NCBI GenBank assembly: GCA_964019425.1
Contig: OZ025790.1
Coordinates: forward strand, 310,001 to 374,000
From: Flectonema sp. DT1601
Taxonomy: Eukaryota; Euglenozoa; Diplonemea; Diplonemida; Diplonemidae
DNA: 64,000 nt
Direction: 5' to 3'
In this document: piece after piece, positions 1 through 9,063 of the stretch
How the letters are laid out: each line of letters starts with the position of its first letter
Numbering within the stretch: the stretch's first letter is position 1
Made by a program: the position numbers and the translations under genes
Notes under the pieces: generated by a model
What the model saw: the letters and a program-made list of their open reading frames with translations, nothing else
Told to the model about the DNA's origin: nothing
The model's database searches: none

Positions 1-534
1 CATAAAAGGAGGTGCTTGATTATTCAAATCTCCATTAAACACTAAATCCTCATAAATAAAACGAATACCATTATTACACGCTATGTATATTTTATCATTA
101 CCATGAAGGGGATTACTCTCAAACGCATTGCAATTTGCTAATGGATAAACTTTTTGGAGAGTTATAGCAATCGGTGTGATAGAGGAATCGACTCTAAAGA
201 CTTTGACGTCGATTGATGTTAGAATATATGCTTGCGGTTGACTGGGTGATACAAATAAATCAATTGGATCCGTTGCGATGTCACAAAGACCACTTCCAGA
301 TATCGATACCGTCAAAGGATTGAACGCCGTCAGACAAGGTTGGGCAACGTTTCCAACCCTACTTGCTATGAATACTATATTAGTGTAAGCATGATGTTTC
401 ATAATCCTCGGTGTACCTGGCATTGCAATCGGTGAATATTCGCTATAGGGCAAAAGATCCGCAACCGGTGTTAATCCATTACAGTTTATAACAAACAACA
501 GCAAGACAACAACAATCAGGATACTTCTCATCAT
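1..534 (-). CDS. Secreted protein of unknown function, 5' part only (runs off window)
   Basis: An open frame of 178 codons reads leftwards from ATG at 534-532 and is still open at base 1, so the C-terminus lies outside the window. The first ~20 residues (MMRSILIVVVLLLFVINCNG) are a textbook signal peptide: a basic residue, a long aliphatic core, then small and polar residues. The following ~158 residues hold few charged residues, many I/V/T/S and four cysteines spread through the sequence (contexts QPCL, GLCD, ANCN, IACN), as in extracellular beta-rich domains. A second ATG directly follows the first; either gives the same signal peptide. I do not recognise the family; a beta-propeller-like or other surface protein is possible but unproven. 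Codon use is balanced and no intron is needed, unlike the degenerate frames nearby. This is the best candidate host gene in the window. Confidence 0.6.
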   Translation of the reverse strand, partial: MMRSILIVVVLLLFVINCNGLTPVADLLPYSEYSPIAMPGTPRIMKHHAYTNIVFIASRVGNVAQPCLTAFNPLTVSISGSGLCDIATDPIDLFVSPSQPQAYILTSIDVKVFRVDSSITPIAITLQKVYPLANCNAFESNPLHGNDKIYIACNNGIRFIYEDLVFNGDLNNQAPPFM

Positions 535-559
535 ATTATAGCTTGCTTTTACAACTTTT

Positions 560-1118
560 ATTAATTGGGGTAAAAAAAATTATTATTATTTTTCTTTATT
601 TTGTTTTTTCCAGATATTAAAATAAGAATCCTAATCACTCAAACATGTACGCTAAGCCTGAAAAAGGAAATGAAGTAAAAATATGTAATTGAGAACAAGA
701 CATTAAAACAGAAATCAGAAGGTTGGAGGACGGTATAGACGACTTCCCCAGGTCATCATACTGCATCTCCTTCGGTGGCAGAGACTTACAACTCAGCCTG
801 CTCCGATAACTGTTACCATCAGTCAGACTTAAATCAATCTCTCCTTCATGTACTCACGTAATGTCGATGTATATCACTAATGATGGCATCATCGTTTTCA
901 CTCCAATATTTCCTTACCAGCTGTAACCTACTTCGCATTGCTCGGGTTTTCTTCTACTTCCTCGCAACCGGTGAGAGATTGGCTAATCACACTGACACTG
1001 TCATCATTGGTGTCGTACATCTTGATTATATTTTCGTCCTCTTTGCATCTAGTCTGTGTCACAGCACCAAAGCATAGTGATACAGATTGTGTTCCTGTCT
1101 TGGTTAGTACTGCAACCA
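560..1118 (-). other. Possible exons of a host gene or pseudogene, cut by the TIR element
   Basis: The minus strand carries three stretches that read like protein but in different frames. The first, about 1118-930, is acidic and Ser/Thr-rich and holds TNDDSVSVISQSLTGCEEVE. The second, about 925-858, holds LVRKYWSENDDAIISDIHRH. The third, about 815-715, holds SLPPKEMQYDDLGKSS. A GTGAGT donor-like site follows the second stretch (857-852) and AG-ending pyrimidine runs occur downstream. Such composition resembles a cytoplasmic tail. I cannot decide between a multi-exon gene with tiny introns and a decayed gene. The transposon beginning at 1119 would interrupt it. No family is recognised. Confidence 0.2.
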
Positions 1119-1160
1119 TGAGGCGATCGGCAGGGTGGAGGTGTTCACGATTTTTCACTT
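1119..1160 (+). repeat. Left terminal inverted repeat of the TIR element
   Basis: TGAGGCGATCGGCAGGGTGG at the outer edge, then GTGTTCACGATTTTTCAC. It pairs with 3888-3929. The right copy has one extra G in the G run and lacks one G before TTCACGA. The preceding five bases are AACCA. Confidence 0.8.
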
Positions 1161-1230
1161 TGCTACACGAAAATTCACGATTTTTCACGATTTTTCACTT
1201 AATTTTTTGCTGCTTTTTGGTAGTGAAATC

Positions 1231-1376
1231 CTGTGAAAATGTGTGAAAATGTGTGAAAATGTGTGAAAATGTGTGAAAATGTGTGAAAATGTGTGAAAAT
1301 GTGTGAAAATGTGTGAAAATGTGTGAAAATGTGTGAAAATGTGTGAAAATGTGTGAAAATGTGTGAAAATGTGTGA
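1231..1376 (+). repeat. Decamer minisatellite (GTGTGAAAAT)n
   Basis: Fourteen nearly perfect 10-bp copies of GTGTGAAAAT run from 1231 to 1370 and break down into GTGTGAATTC, AGTGAATTCTAGT and AAAGTGAAAAAAGTG. The unit contains GTGAAAA, related to the TCGTGAA subterminal motif of the surrounding transposon, so the array probably grew from a subterminal repeat. It lies just inside the left terminal inverted repeat. Confidence 0.9.
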
Positions 1377-1678
1377 ATTCTAGTGAATTCTAGTAAAAAA
1401 AAGTGAAAAAAGTGAAAAAAGTGAGTGATATCTAGATGGTACCGTTGGTGCTGGTGTGCTGTGCGATGTCAAACCTGTTCAGTTTGCCATACGTCATGTC
1501 ACTTTGACAACTAAATGGGCATCGCTTGTGCCCAGTGACCCATCACCCTTCCTGACCATCGCTTGTGGTGAGGTTCCGGACTTTGGACCGGCGCATCGCG
1601 TGTGCGGTGGGTTTAATCACTGAGGGGCTCATTCTCGTTCATTGCCTCCTCTTTTCGCTGAGTCCCAGCGCGGGGCAT

Positions 1679-2320
1679 TCATTTTCTCTGTTGTTGAATG
1701 CTTTGCGCTGGAGCTCCCCACAAAGCTAAAGTTGCGTGACCCCCTCTCCCTCCCGGTGCCCCAGCAGTCCGCCACACTGACCCAAGCGAAAAGAAAATGC
1801 TGCTGCCAGGAAAGTTGCACAAGAAAAAACTGCTTGGTTGGGGGGTTAGGTAGGGATGGTGCGTCCACCGGGATGATGCTGTGAGCATGGGGTCATCGGG
1901 GACATCGCTCTTCAGCTTAGAGACCTGAATGTGGTTCACATGGGAGAGGGCGTGGTTGACCTGCCTATTGACTTCCAGCAGGCGGGCGTGGTGAGGGGAG
2001 ACTGTGTCACCGCAATAGCAGCAACGAAAAATGCCCTTTCCCCCCAAGGGTTCCAGCATGTAGAACCATCTACCTGGAAGCTCGGTATCGAGCAATGCAA
2101 AAATCTTTTCCCAATAATCGAGGTGACAGTGGCCTGATCTTCTGGCCTGGCTGTCCTGAACTTTCTGCCGGTTAATCTTTTTGAAATGTTCTGTTGTGTT
2201 ACCCTCAACAAGAAAACACAATGAAGCAGTTGAACGTGTGTCCTCTAACCAGGACAACGCCCCTGCCAAGGCACCTGTAAAATCAACCCCCCCTCTCAAT
2301 GAGACACATCTGTGTCTCAT
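1679..2320 (-). pseudogene. Open frame inside the TIR element with a putative zinc-binding segment
   Basis: A 213-codon minus-strand frame. Its middle (about residues 50-150) reads like protein. It includes LDYWEKIFALLDTELPGRWF, then a cysteine/histidine cluster: CCYC followed about 10 and 25 residues later by HH and HALSHVNH, spacing reminiscent of a zinc finger. The first ~45 and last ~60 residues look non-coding (low-complexity, shared with the palindrome at 2297-2322), so the annotated ends are doubtful. It sits downstream of the other two minus-strand frames of the element and could be a later exon or a second protein. No family is recognised. It is probably transposon-encoded and probably not intact. 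Confidence 0.3.
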
Positions 2321-2322
2321 TG
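2297..2322. repeat. Perfect 12-bp-arm hairpin
   Basis: CAATGAGACACA, two bases (TC), then TGTGTCTCATTG: a perfect inverted repeat inside the TIR element, between its minus-strand coding stretches. It could fold in RNA or DNA. A transcript-processing role is only a guess. Confidence 0.85.
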
Positions 2323-2399
2323 TCCGGTTTGCGTGTCACCTCTACTTCAGTGATACTGACGTCATTCCTCTTCTTCATGCTGGTTTATGTTTAGTAGTG

Positions 2400-2830
2400 A
2401 TAATAAAATAGCTGCTTGTTCAGATTCATCATTACTATGTAAAAAAGAGAAACACATACTACCGAGATACAATGACCGACACCTTGTCAAGCAACTCGGC
2501 TGCGTCTGTCGTGAACTCCAGTGCCGTCCGTAGCATGCAAATGCTAAGGTTCAGAAGCGCCCATTCGTAACCTTCTCTTTAAATGGGCACGCCCTAAAAG
2601 AGATGCGGTGCTTCTTGCGAAGCCAGTAAGCAAACGACCGATTCCCACGTATGAAGAAGCACAGCGTTACTATTGAACGGAGGAAGTCACTGAGGCCAAA
2701 GTACTTCGCAATCCAGGAGGCAATGCAATGAACTCGGTGTGTAGGCTCCGGGATGAGGCAGATATTGCCATCTTGGTCAAATAATTTAAACCCCCTGTAT
2801 TCTGATCCACCCCGATCACTGAGCGCAGGT
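2400..2830 (-). pseudogene. Degenerate continuation of the TIR-element gene
   Basis: Downstream of the frame ending at 2816, the minus strand keeps reading like protein but changes frame. One stretch (about 2830-2575) includes FKLFDQDGNICLIPEPTHRV and then IAKYFGLSDFLRSIVTLCFF before a stop. A second (about 2590-2455) includes WALLNLSICMLRTALEFTTD and then ELLDKVSVIVSR. The frame therefore switches at least twice over 1 kb with no convincing GT-AG introns between, which suggests a decayed element gene. Short introns cannot be excluded. Composition (hydrophobic helices, scattered D/E) would suit a nuclease or transposase fragment, but no catalytic motif is identifiable. Confidence 0.35.
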
Positions 2831-3475
2831 AATCGTGCAGGTTGACAGAGGTGGTGGTGCCGGATCAGTGATTAAGATTCCGAGCTGCTGGAAGTGGTGC
2901 AGCGCACGTCGTAGTGTGTCACAGAATGATTGAGCTTGGTGGCTCTGTGTCAGTCTGCATGCAAGACTATAGCATGCAGTCGTAGCTGTAGCAGCAGTGA
3001 TGTGTAGCGCTGACGAGTTTTCTGTCACAGATGTTGCGTCACTTACCAGGCAGAAGGTACTCTCCCGGTTGCGAATGAGAAACACACAATCCTGCACATA
3101 CAACCACCGGATCATCTCTCTTCGTGCAGCCCAATAACTGACGGAGTCAAGACCATGAAGCTGGCGGGTAAACTGCGGAATGCGGCGCATGGCGATGTGC
3201 TGCAAGAGGATCGGGACAACTGTACTTGGTGGCTGTGGGCGGTGATGCAGGGTCCCAGCAACAGTGTATTGCAATACACCGTCAACCTCACCAATCTTCT
3301 CATCGCACCAGATCAGCATGCCATCCGTGCCAGCAACACGAGCCTCCAAGTCATCTTCAACTTCTAGTCCCATACCACCCAATACATCTAACAGCTTTGA
3401 TCTGCTAGTCACATACAGCAAGATCTCTGCTGGCAAGGAATCGCGAAGTTGCACTGTTACTCTTACGAGAGCCAT
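2816..3475 (-). CDS. Hypothetical protein of the TIR element, 219 aa
   Basis: The longest frame of the TIR element. It starts at ATG 3475-3473 and ends at TGA 2818-2816. The N-terminal third reads MALVRVTVQLRDSLPAEILL and is followed by a charged segment (LEVEDDLEARV). The middle is enriched in Arg and aromatic residues (WAARREMIRWLYVQDCVFLI). The C-terminal part is Ser/Thr/Ala-rich with several Cys and His, ending in a proline run. It lies 450 bp inside the right terminal inverted repeat and is transcribed inwards, the usual place for a transposon gene. Neither a transposase signature nor another known domain is recognisable. Coding-like sequence continues past its stop in another frame, so this may be only the first part of a larger, broken gene. 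Confidence 0.45.
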   Translation of the reverse strand: MALVRVTVQLRDSLPAEILLYVTSRSKLLDVLGGMGLEVEDDLEARVAGTDGMLIWCDEKIGEVDGVLQYTVAGTLHHRPQPPSTVVPILLQHIAMRRIPQFTRQLHGLDSVSYWAARREMIRWLYVQDCVFLIRNRESTFCLVSDATSVTENSSALHITAATATTACYSLACRLTQSHQAQSFCDTLRRALHHFQQLGILITDPAPPPLSTCTITCAQ

Positions 3476-3490
3476 GTGAATGCATTACCA

Positions 3491-3671
3491 CAATAAACTT
3501 TAGAGAACGATAGGATTAACAAGCACCACCACTTCAACGATCACCACACATGCCTATCAACCCACCTGTGCTAGAATAGTTCAGCAACCACATGAAACTG
3601 GAACAAGAGCTGGATTAAAGAGAAGTAGTATTAACAATAAACTGTAGAGAACGATAGGATTAACAAGCACC
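3491..3671 (+). repeat. 37-bp direct repeat pair upstream of the element gene
   Basis: CAATAAACTTTAGAGAACGA onward at 3491-3527 recurs at 3635-3671 with a single T-to-G change, 144 bp apart. Both copies lie between the right terminal inverted repeat and the ATG at 3475, the promoter-proximal side of the minus-strand gene, so they may be regulatory or a simple duplication. Confidence 0.85.
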
Positions 3672-3744
3672 GATGACAACTACGAAGCAGTGCAGTTCAG
3701 GCCCCCCCTGAGTAGTTTTTTTTACCAAACCACAAATCTCAATA

Positions 3745-3929
3745 TCAAAATTCACGAAAATTCACGATTATTCACGAAAATTCACGATTTTTCACCATGC
3801 TTTTTGGCAGTGAATTTTCGTGAATTTGGCTTTTTGGCAGTGAATTTTCGTGATAGGTAGTGACAACTCGTGACAAACCGTGAAGGATCGTGAAAATTCG
3901 TGAAACCTCCACCCCTGCCGATCGCCTCA
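3745..3929 (-). repeat. Right terminal inverted repeat and subterminal TTCACGA repeats
   Basis: The outer 42 bp (3888-3929) are the inverted partner of 1119-1160. Inside them lie about ten TTCACGA or TCGTGAA motifs in both orientations, plus a 22-bp near-duplicate around GCTTTTTGGCAGTGAATTTT (3799 and 3829). A related GCTTTTTGGTAGTGAAAT lies at 1212 near the left end. Clustered subterminal motifs of this kind are usual transposase-binding sites in TIR elements; that role is inferred here. Confidence 0.7.
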
Positions 3930-3935
3930 AACCAC

Positions 3936-4440
3936 ATAAGTCTTCTCATCCCTGTCCCCCAAAACCCCACAAAAATATTATATTTTTTCATTCTCTTTTT
4001 CTTTTTCTGGTTCCTTTTTTTCTTTTTTTTGTTGTTTTTTTATGTATGATTATTTCCTCTTCATATTATAACTTATTCTGCCTTTCCCTATATTTTGTTC
4101 GTTTCTTTGAAACGAAGATTCATATGAATATAATTGTTTTCCTTTTCTTTTTCTCGACAATCAGCTCCAATTGATCGACCGTTTTTTTTTTTTTTTTCTC
4201 TTATTCCTTCCATCCATCCCGCTCCCCAACTTTTAAAAAATCGTGATCAGCTCAGACCGATCGTTTATCACTCATGATTATATCTTTTCTTCTTCTTCTC
4301 TATCTGTTCTGGTCTGTTATTTCATTTGTCTCGGTTAATTTAGTTATCCATCCGTTTTATTTTCTATCAGTTCTGGTCTGTCTTATCTTTAACTTAGTAT
4401 TAAATTAGTTTCTAAAGGAAACTTGCTCATTATTAAAAAA
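3936..4440 (+). mobile_element. Diverged relic of the LINE 3' region
   Basis: Pieces in the order of the LINE 3' untranslated region are recognisable but clearly diverged: CCCCACAAAAATATTATA plus the C/T-rich TTCATTCTCTTTTTC run, TGATTATTTCCTCTTCATAT, the hairpin TTCGTTTCTTTGAAACGAA, then CCAATTGATCGACC, CATCCATCCCGCTCCCC, GATCAGCTCAGACCGATCG and TCTGTTCTGGTCTGTTATTT. Compared with the young copies the order is rearranged: the tail hairpin comes before the segment that resembles the ~200-bp repeat. It is an older insertion or related subfamily. No coding sequence is seen. Confidence 0.55.
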
Positions 4441-5290
4441 AAAAAACCATTCAGATAAGCCTTATATTTTGTTGATCGCAGCTAGTTTTACTGGCGCACA
4501 GGGAAATAGATAACATGACATAATAAATAACGGCTCTTAATCTGAATAGTTTCTTCTCCGACTTCGTCGGTGCAAAAAAAAAAAAAGAAGAAGAAAAAGG
4601 GATACCAGAAAGAAAACAAAAAAAGTCGCAATAAAAAAATAAAGGGAAAAACTATAATTCCACAAAAAAGTTTCTGAAATGTCCGATCTCAACATGAAAG
4701 TTTCCGAAATGGACAGCTGTTTTTTTTTTTTTTTATAGCTTACTGCCAGTGCATTTCGGGGTCGCCCAAAGTCATGGGGATTTTTTTTTCTCCCTAGGCC
4801 TGACTGCGCCCCTGGATCGGCATAGCTCGGTATGTGTGCAGGGCCAGGTATAGGGATGGACGAATTTCGGGTAGAGACACTTGTCCCGACTTGTCAGCTC
4901 ATACAACCATGAGAATTCAGAGTGTATTAAAATACTAGAGGTGCATTACAAGCGTCAGATAGGAGACAAGAGAAATCCAACATCATGAATCTTTAGAAGA
5001 GTGATACAGCTCGGTATGTGTGCAGGGCCGGGTCACCTACGCAGAGACAAGTCTCCGCTACACGTCGTACCAACCAAGATGAGGTATGAGAGCGCAAAAA
5101 CCAAGTATACATGATCAGCGGCCTAGGGCTTGACATGAATAGCTGTGGAGTGGCGAAACCATTTAGTGTTCTCAAGTCTGAGATCACCTCACTGAGCCAC
5201 ACAGTACCGTCCTTTCGGAGTTTCTGTGAAAGTAGCCCACGGAACACTTTTCTAAAGATTCAATCAGCCGAACTACTCCGCTACTGACTT
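4440..5290. other. Non-coding stretch with a 26-bp direct repeat and a MITE-like inverted pair
   Basis: AGCTCGGTATGTGTGCAGGG with six following bases occurs at 4826-4851 and 5009-5034 with one change. GAATCTTTAGAAGAGTG (about 4986-5003) is inverted at about 5247-5264 (CACTTTTCTAAAGATTC), bracketing ~280 bp. This could be a small TIR element, but no target duplication is convincing. The minus strand is open for 84 codons at 4993-5247; nothing in it is recognisable. The flanking A/T-rich sequence shows no gene. Confidence 0.3.
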
Positions 5291-6335
5291 TCACTTGATT
5301 AGCGAGCTACTAGTATATATTATTATGTCACCTGTTGAAGGAGTACTAATAGGTTGATTCAGGCCCTGCACGTATTAGTTGTAATTACAGCACTTGCTTT
5401 ACCTTAAATTACTCCTTCCCTCATTGAGAACCAACCCATCTCGGCCATCCCGGTGTATTTGGGAACGAAGAAAAACCTTGTTTTCTTACCGAACAGCGAA
5501 AAATCCGAATATCACTTTCAGTGAATAGCGAAAGAAAAACCTTTCCGTTTACTGAACAGCGAAAATGAAATTACCTACCATAGCAATTTTATATGGGAAA
5601 AAAAAAGTTGTTCACTAGCGAAAAGTTTTTTTGGGTGCAGGCAATGGAGAAAAAAAAAAAAAAAAAAATCATTTTGCCAACAAAAAAAAATTTTTTTTTT
5701 TTGCTGTCCATTTCGGAAGTCCAGATCAGACATTTCAGTAACATTTATAGGTTTTCCCAAAAATAAATAAGGGAAGTCAAGGTTCTTCTCCCTTTGAGAA
5801 GAAGGAAATCAGGATAAAAAACCTGAAAGCAGAGGGCCGTGGTGAAGATCATGCCCAGATCTGCAAAAGCACCAATTCCATAAAAAAACTGCAACAAAGC
5901 AGCAGCTATATCGAGCAGCAACAGAACGCAAAGGAACAGGTCTTACATATGCCCAGGAATTGCAACATCAGCGGCTACATACTTGTGCAAAAAGCTAAAA
6001 CTAAGCTTTTTAGAGCTAAGCTAAAGCTATTTAGCTTTTTTTTTAGCTTTTTTGAAAAAAAAATTTCAAACAAAAAATAACTCTTTTTTGGACATTTTTG
6101 GTATTTTTTTGGAATTTTTTTAGAAAAAAAATGGAAAGTTGTTGAAAATAAAGCAGTGGAAAATTGAGAAACTGGCACTGTGGAGCTTGAAAGCATTTTT
6201 TTTGAATTTTTTGAAAAAAAATTATTCTCTCAGAATGTAAAAAAAAAAAAAAAAAAAAATTTAATTAAAAAAGCTAGTAACCAGTCTTATTTTGGTTTTT
6301 TTGGGGTCTTTTGGTATATTAGCAGCTCTTCTGCC
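5290..6335. other. Low-complexity region; one weak exon-like frame (5766-6000, +)
   Basis: GAACAGCGAAAA-type 12-mers recur at 5490-5565 and a dense AGCTAAAG/AAGCTTTT cluster lies at 5990-6055. Plus-strand 5766-6000 is open and coding-like (includes EKKEIRIKNLKAEGRGEDHA and a Gln-rich stretch), but it has no start and runs into the AGCT cluster. It may belong with the frame at 6332-6505 as pieces of one old gene. The rest is poly-A/T and shows nothing. Confidence 0.2.
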
Positions 6336-6505
6336 AAAATAAGATAGCCCTGCAAGTGGTTGAAGATCCAACTTTCACTGGCATTACGTCTGCACCTGCA
6401 GGTGTTACGCGAAGGAGTCTACTTGCCCACATTGAGAAGCTTGGGAATACCTACCGTCAGAAGTTGCTTAAGCGGTTTGAAGGCGATGATGTTACAATTA
6501 TGTAA
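6332..6505 (+). pseudogene. Gene 3'-end fragment or exon of unknown function
   Basis: A 57-codon plus-strand frame ending in TAA at 6503-6505. It has typical protein composition: VVEDPTFTGITSAP, then RRSLLAHIEKLGNTYRQKLL and RFEGDDVTIM, probably helical and basic. There is no ATG near the start, and an in-frame stop lies just upstream. The final codons overlap a GTAAAC donor-like site, and a TTCACACAG acceptor follows 37 nt later at the edge of the C repeat. The terminal exon might therefore continue into C (a frame beginning GTMNDERSSGITQGLVETTN). Function unknown. Confidence 0.3.
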
Positions 6506-6806
6506 ACAACGTTATTTTGATTTTATAACTTCACACAGGGTACTATGAACGATGAGAGATCCAGTGGGATCACTCAGGGTCTAGTAGAGACCACCAATGT
6601 TGTGCGTTGATAGGCAAGGTGACCAACTTTGACATTCTTTCTTTTCTCTCCTGTTGTGACAAACACAAAATACACACACAGCTTACAGTGTGTTCTTTGT
6701 GTATGTTTTCTTCAGGTGTGAGTAGTTTTTTTTGTTCTTGCTCTTCAGGGAGGGCCCTAGCCAAAAGCTAACAGTAGTCCAAATCTCACCTGGTAATTCA
6801 ACTCAT

Positions 6807-7775
6807 TGTTTTTTTTATCGATCGACTATGTCGATCACTTTCTATTTTCCGTCCTGGTCAGGACGCTAAGCTGACTGTTTTTTTTTAAAAATAAATAAAA
6901 AAAAAGAATATGAGTGGATGTCAAAAGTCTGGTACCGTTTTGGTCAACAGTAAACTGCGGGCATGTACAATTCAATCGAGACCCAACCCCGTCTGAAACA
7001 TACCCCAAAAAATTCAATTCCGGGTGTGGGATCTCACTTTACTCGTAATACTTGTAAAAAAAAAAAAATTCCTGCATTTTTTGCTTGTAGCCTGTAACAA
7101 AGCTAGCCCCACGCATAACAAAAGCAAAACATGACCACAAAAGCGATAATTGAGCAACTGCAATTACTGATTGACAAGTTGGGAGACCCGCCGAAGTGGA
7201 GTGACAGGAAAGAGTCCAATGGGAGTTCAAAAACTTTGGAAAGTAAACGTGCAAAACTGCTAGAATGCCTTTCTGGGGGTGGTGATGTTACTGCTATGCC
7301 CCGTGAGGGTTGTGGGAATAGCAGTGCTGTGGAATGGTGTCAATTGTCCTTTCAGTAGTAAATGAAACAATTGTGAGCATGGAAACGGGTGACAGGCAAG
7401 AAGTGTCTAGAAGAATAGGATGGAAGTTAAGCTTTCTAGAGGAAGCTGGGCTAAAAATAGGCAGAAAGGCCTGGGATGCTAGAATCCACGTGCCCATAAG
7501 TATAAGAACCAAAATAAAAAAAAAGAATAAACAATGTTATCATTGTTTTTTTATCGATCGACTATGTCGATCACTTTCTATTTTCCGTCCTGGTCAAGAC
7601 GCTAAACTGATTGTTTTTTCTTTAAAATAATTAAAAGGATTTAAAAAAAAAAAAAAAAAAAGAATAAACAATGTTATCATTGTTTTTTTTCTATCGATCG
7701 ACTATGTCGATTAATTTCTATTTTCCGTCCTTGATCGAGACGCTAAACTGATTGTTTCCTTTTTTTAAATAATAA

Positions 7776-7815
<40 letters not shown>

Positions 7816-7995
7816 ATTTCCCTGCTATCCTCATCCCCACAATAATATTATACCTTTTCATTTTCTCTTTCCTTTTCTGGTCTTTTTTTTTTCTTTTTCT
7901 TTTTTTTCCTTTTTCATACAACGTTTTTTTATTTATATTTTATTTTATTTTTTTTTTTTTTTTTTCATGTTTGATTATTTCCTCTTCATATTTTT
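6807..7995 (+). mobile_element. LINE 3'-region fragment with an extra 600-bp segment, inserted in C
   Basis: Flanked by AATTCAACTCAT (6795-6806) and AACTCAACTCAG (7996-8007), an imperfect 12-bp duplication; the intact C units have a single copy. The insert holds one array unit (6808-6905), a unique segment (6906-7515), two more array units (7516-7770), then the GAGCAT and CCCCACAATAATATTATA part of the LINE tail. It ends inside the tail at CTTCATATTTT rather than at the usual 3' terminus. It is diverged from the young arrays, so fairly old. Confidence 0.65.
6906..7515 (+). other. Unique segment embedded between LINE array units
   Basis: Absent from every other array in the window. A plus-strand ATG frame at 7131-7358 (75 codons) begins MTTKAIIEQLQLLIDKLGDP and is Lys/Ser-rich. 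An overlapping frame at 7334-7630 reads into the next array unit. They could be a fragment of a gene captured by a LINE transcript or a pre-existing target. No family is recognised. Confidence 0.35.
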
Positions 7996-8784
7996 AACTC
8001 AACTCAGTCTTTGTCAGTATTGGCATCAAACCTGTAATGGTTACATTAACTACCATTTCAACAGGTTATTTACTGAAATATTTGTTCTAAAAGTTGCTAA
8101 GTATCTCTCACTTAGAAATTTTTTAATTTTTTTTATTTTCAGCTCAATTAGCTACAAAGTGTTTCTACTAAGTGTTTCTCACTTAGATTTTTTTTTTGCT
8201 TTTCAGCTCCTTAAAAGCTGCTAAGTATTTCTGCTAAGTGTTTCTCACTTAGAATCTTATTGTTATGTTCGTTTTCTATCCCTTCTCCTATCCCTTTTGT
8301 TCAAAAAAGCGGGAGGAAATTCTCTCATTCATGCTAAGATGCACTCTGAACTTTGATTTTTTGATCTGAGTGTGAGGGAATGACCTGTTAGTGCATTGGG
8401 CATAAGCTGGGCTGCAGTTTAGATGTCTTAGGTGTTAATAAGGGGTTCCTCTTAGCATTTTTCTTTGTTACCACCTTATGATTTTCTTGAAGAAAAAAAA
8501 TAGAGGTGCTTCCCTCTGGAAGGATTGTAAGCCATGGTGTCCAACTAAATTAAAGGACAAGTCTGGGATAATCCCTGCCAGAGGGGCGAGTATTCTACCA
8601 TGGTTGAAATACTCTGGCAACTGATCTTCAATTTTATGTTGTTTGTTAGCTGCTGGTGTATCTTGATCATGTGTTGATACTTGCATTTTTTTATTTGTAA
8701 TCTTCTATTACAATTCTCTTTCTGTTCTGGTCTGTTACTTCATTTGTCTTGTTTAACTTCAGTTATATCCATTTTACTTTTTAT

Positions 8785-9063
8785 TTATATTTTTTTTTTT
8801 TTTTTTTTTTTCATGTTTGATTATTTCCTCTTCATATTTCTTTTTCTTTTCTTTCTTTTTTTTTTTTTTTTCTCTGCCTCTCTCTTAATTCTGTTCGTTT
8901 CTTTGAAACGAAAATTCATTTGAATAGTATTCCTTGGTCAGCAACAGTCATTGTCGCCCTCTGGGCCTGTTAAAAAAAAAAAAAAAATAAAAAGAAAGTT
9001 TACATCGGGAATAGGGCAGGAGCCAAAAGCTCCCAGTCCGTTACTTCCCACTCTATCGAATTC
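8785..9063 (+). mobile_element. 5'-truncated LINE copy (tail only), inserted in C
   Basis: Contains only the last ~280 bp of the element: the T-rich run, TGATTATTTCCTCTTCATAT, the GTTTC-TTT-GAAAC hairpin, TCAGCAACAGTCATTGTCG, GGGCCTGTTAAAA and the terminal GGAGCCAAAAGCTCC hairpin, ending TCGAATTC. The uninterrupted C units (61020-61035, 62385-62400) read TTTTTATTGTTTCCC across the site, so the insertion is blunt, with at most one shared T and no target duplication. Confidence 0.8.

Larger units (their letters stand above)
1119..3929. mobile_element. DNA transposon with terminal inverted repeats and 5-bp target duplication, unclassified
   Basis: The ends are inverted repeats: TGAGGCGATCGGCAGGG at 1119 onward matches the reverse complement of the sequence ending at 3929, and the match continues through TGGAGGT and TTCACGA with single-base differences. 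AACCA directly precedes the left end (1114-1118) and directly follows the right end (3930-3934), a 5-bp target site duplication. Subterminal regions are packed with TTCACGA/TCGTGAA motifs on both sides. The interior has three minus-strand coding-like stretches, a decamer minisatellite, a palindrome and a 37-bp direct repeat. Length is 2.8 kb. Transib elements have 5-bp duplications but begin CAC, which this does not. hAT, MULE and PIF are excluded by duplication length. No DDE motif could be picked out, so the superfamily is left open. Confidence 0.75.
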
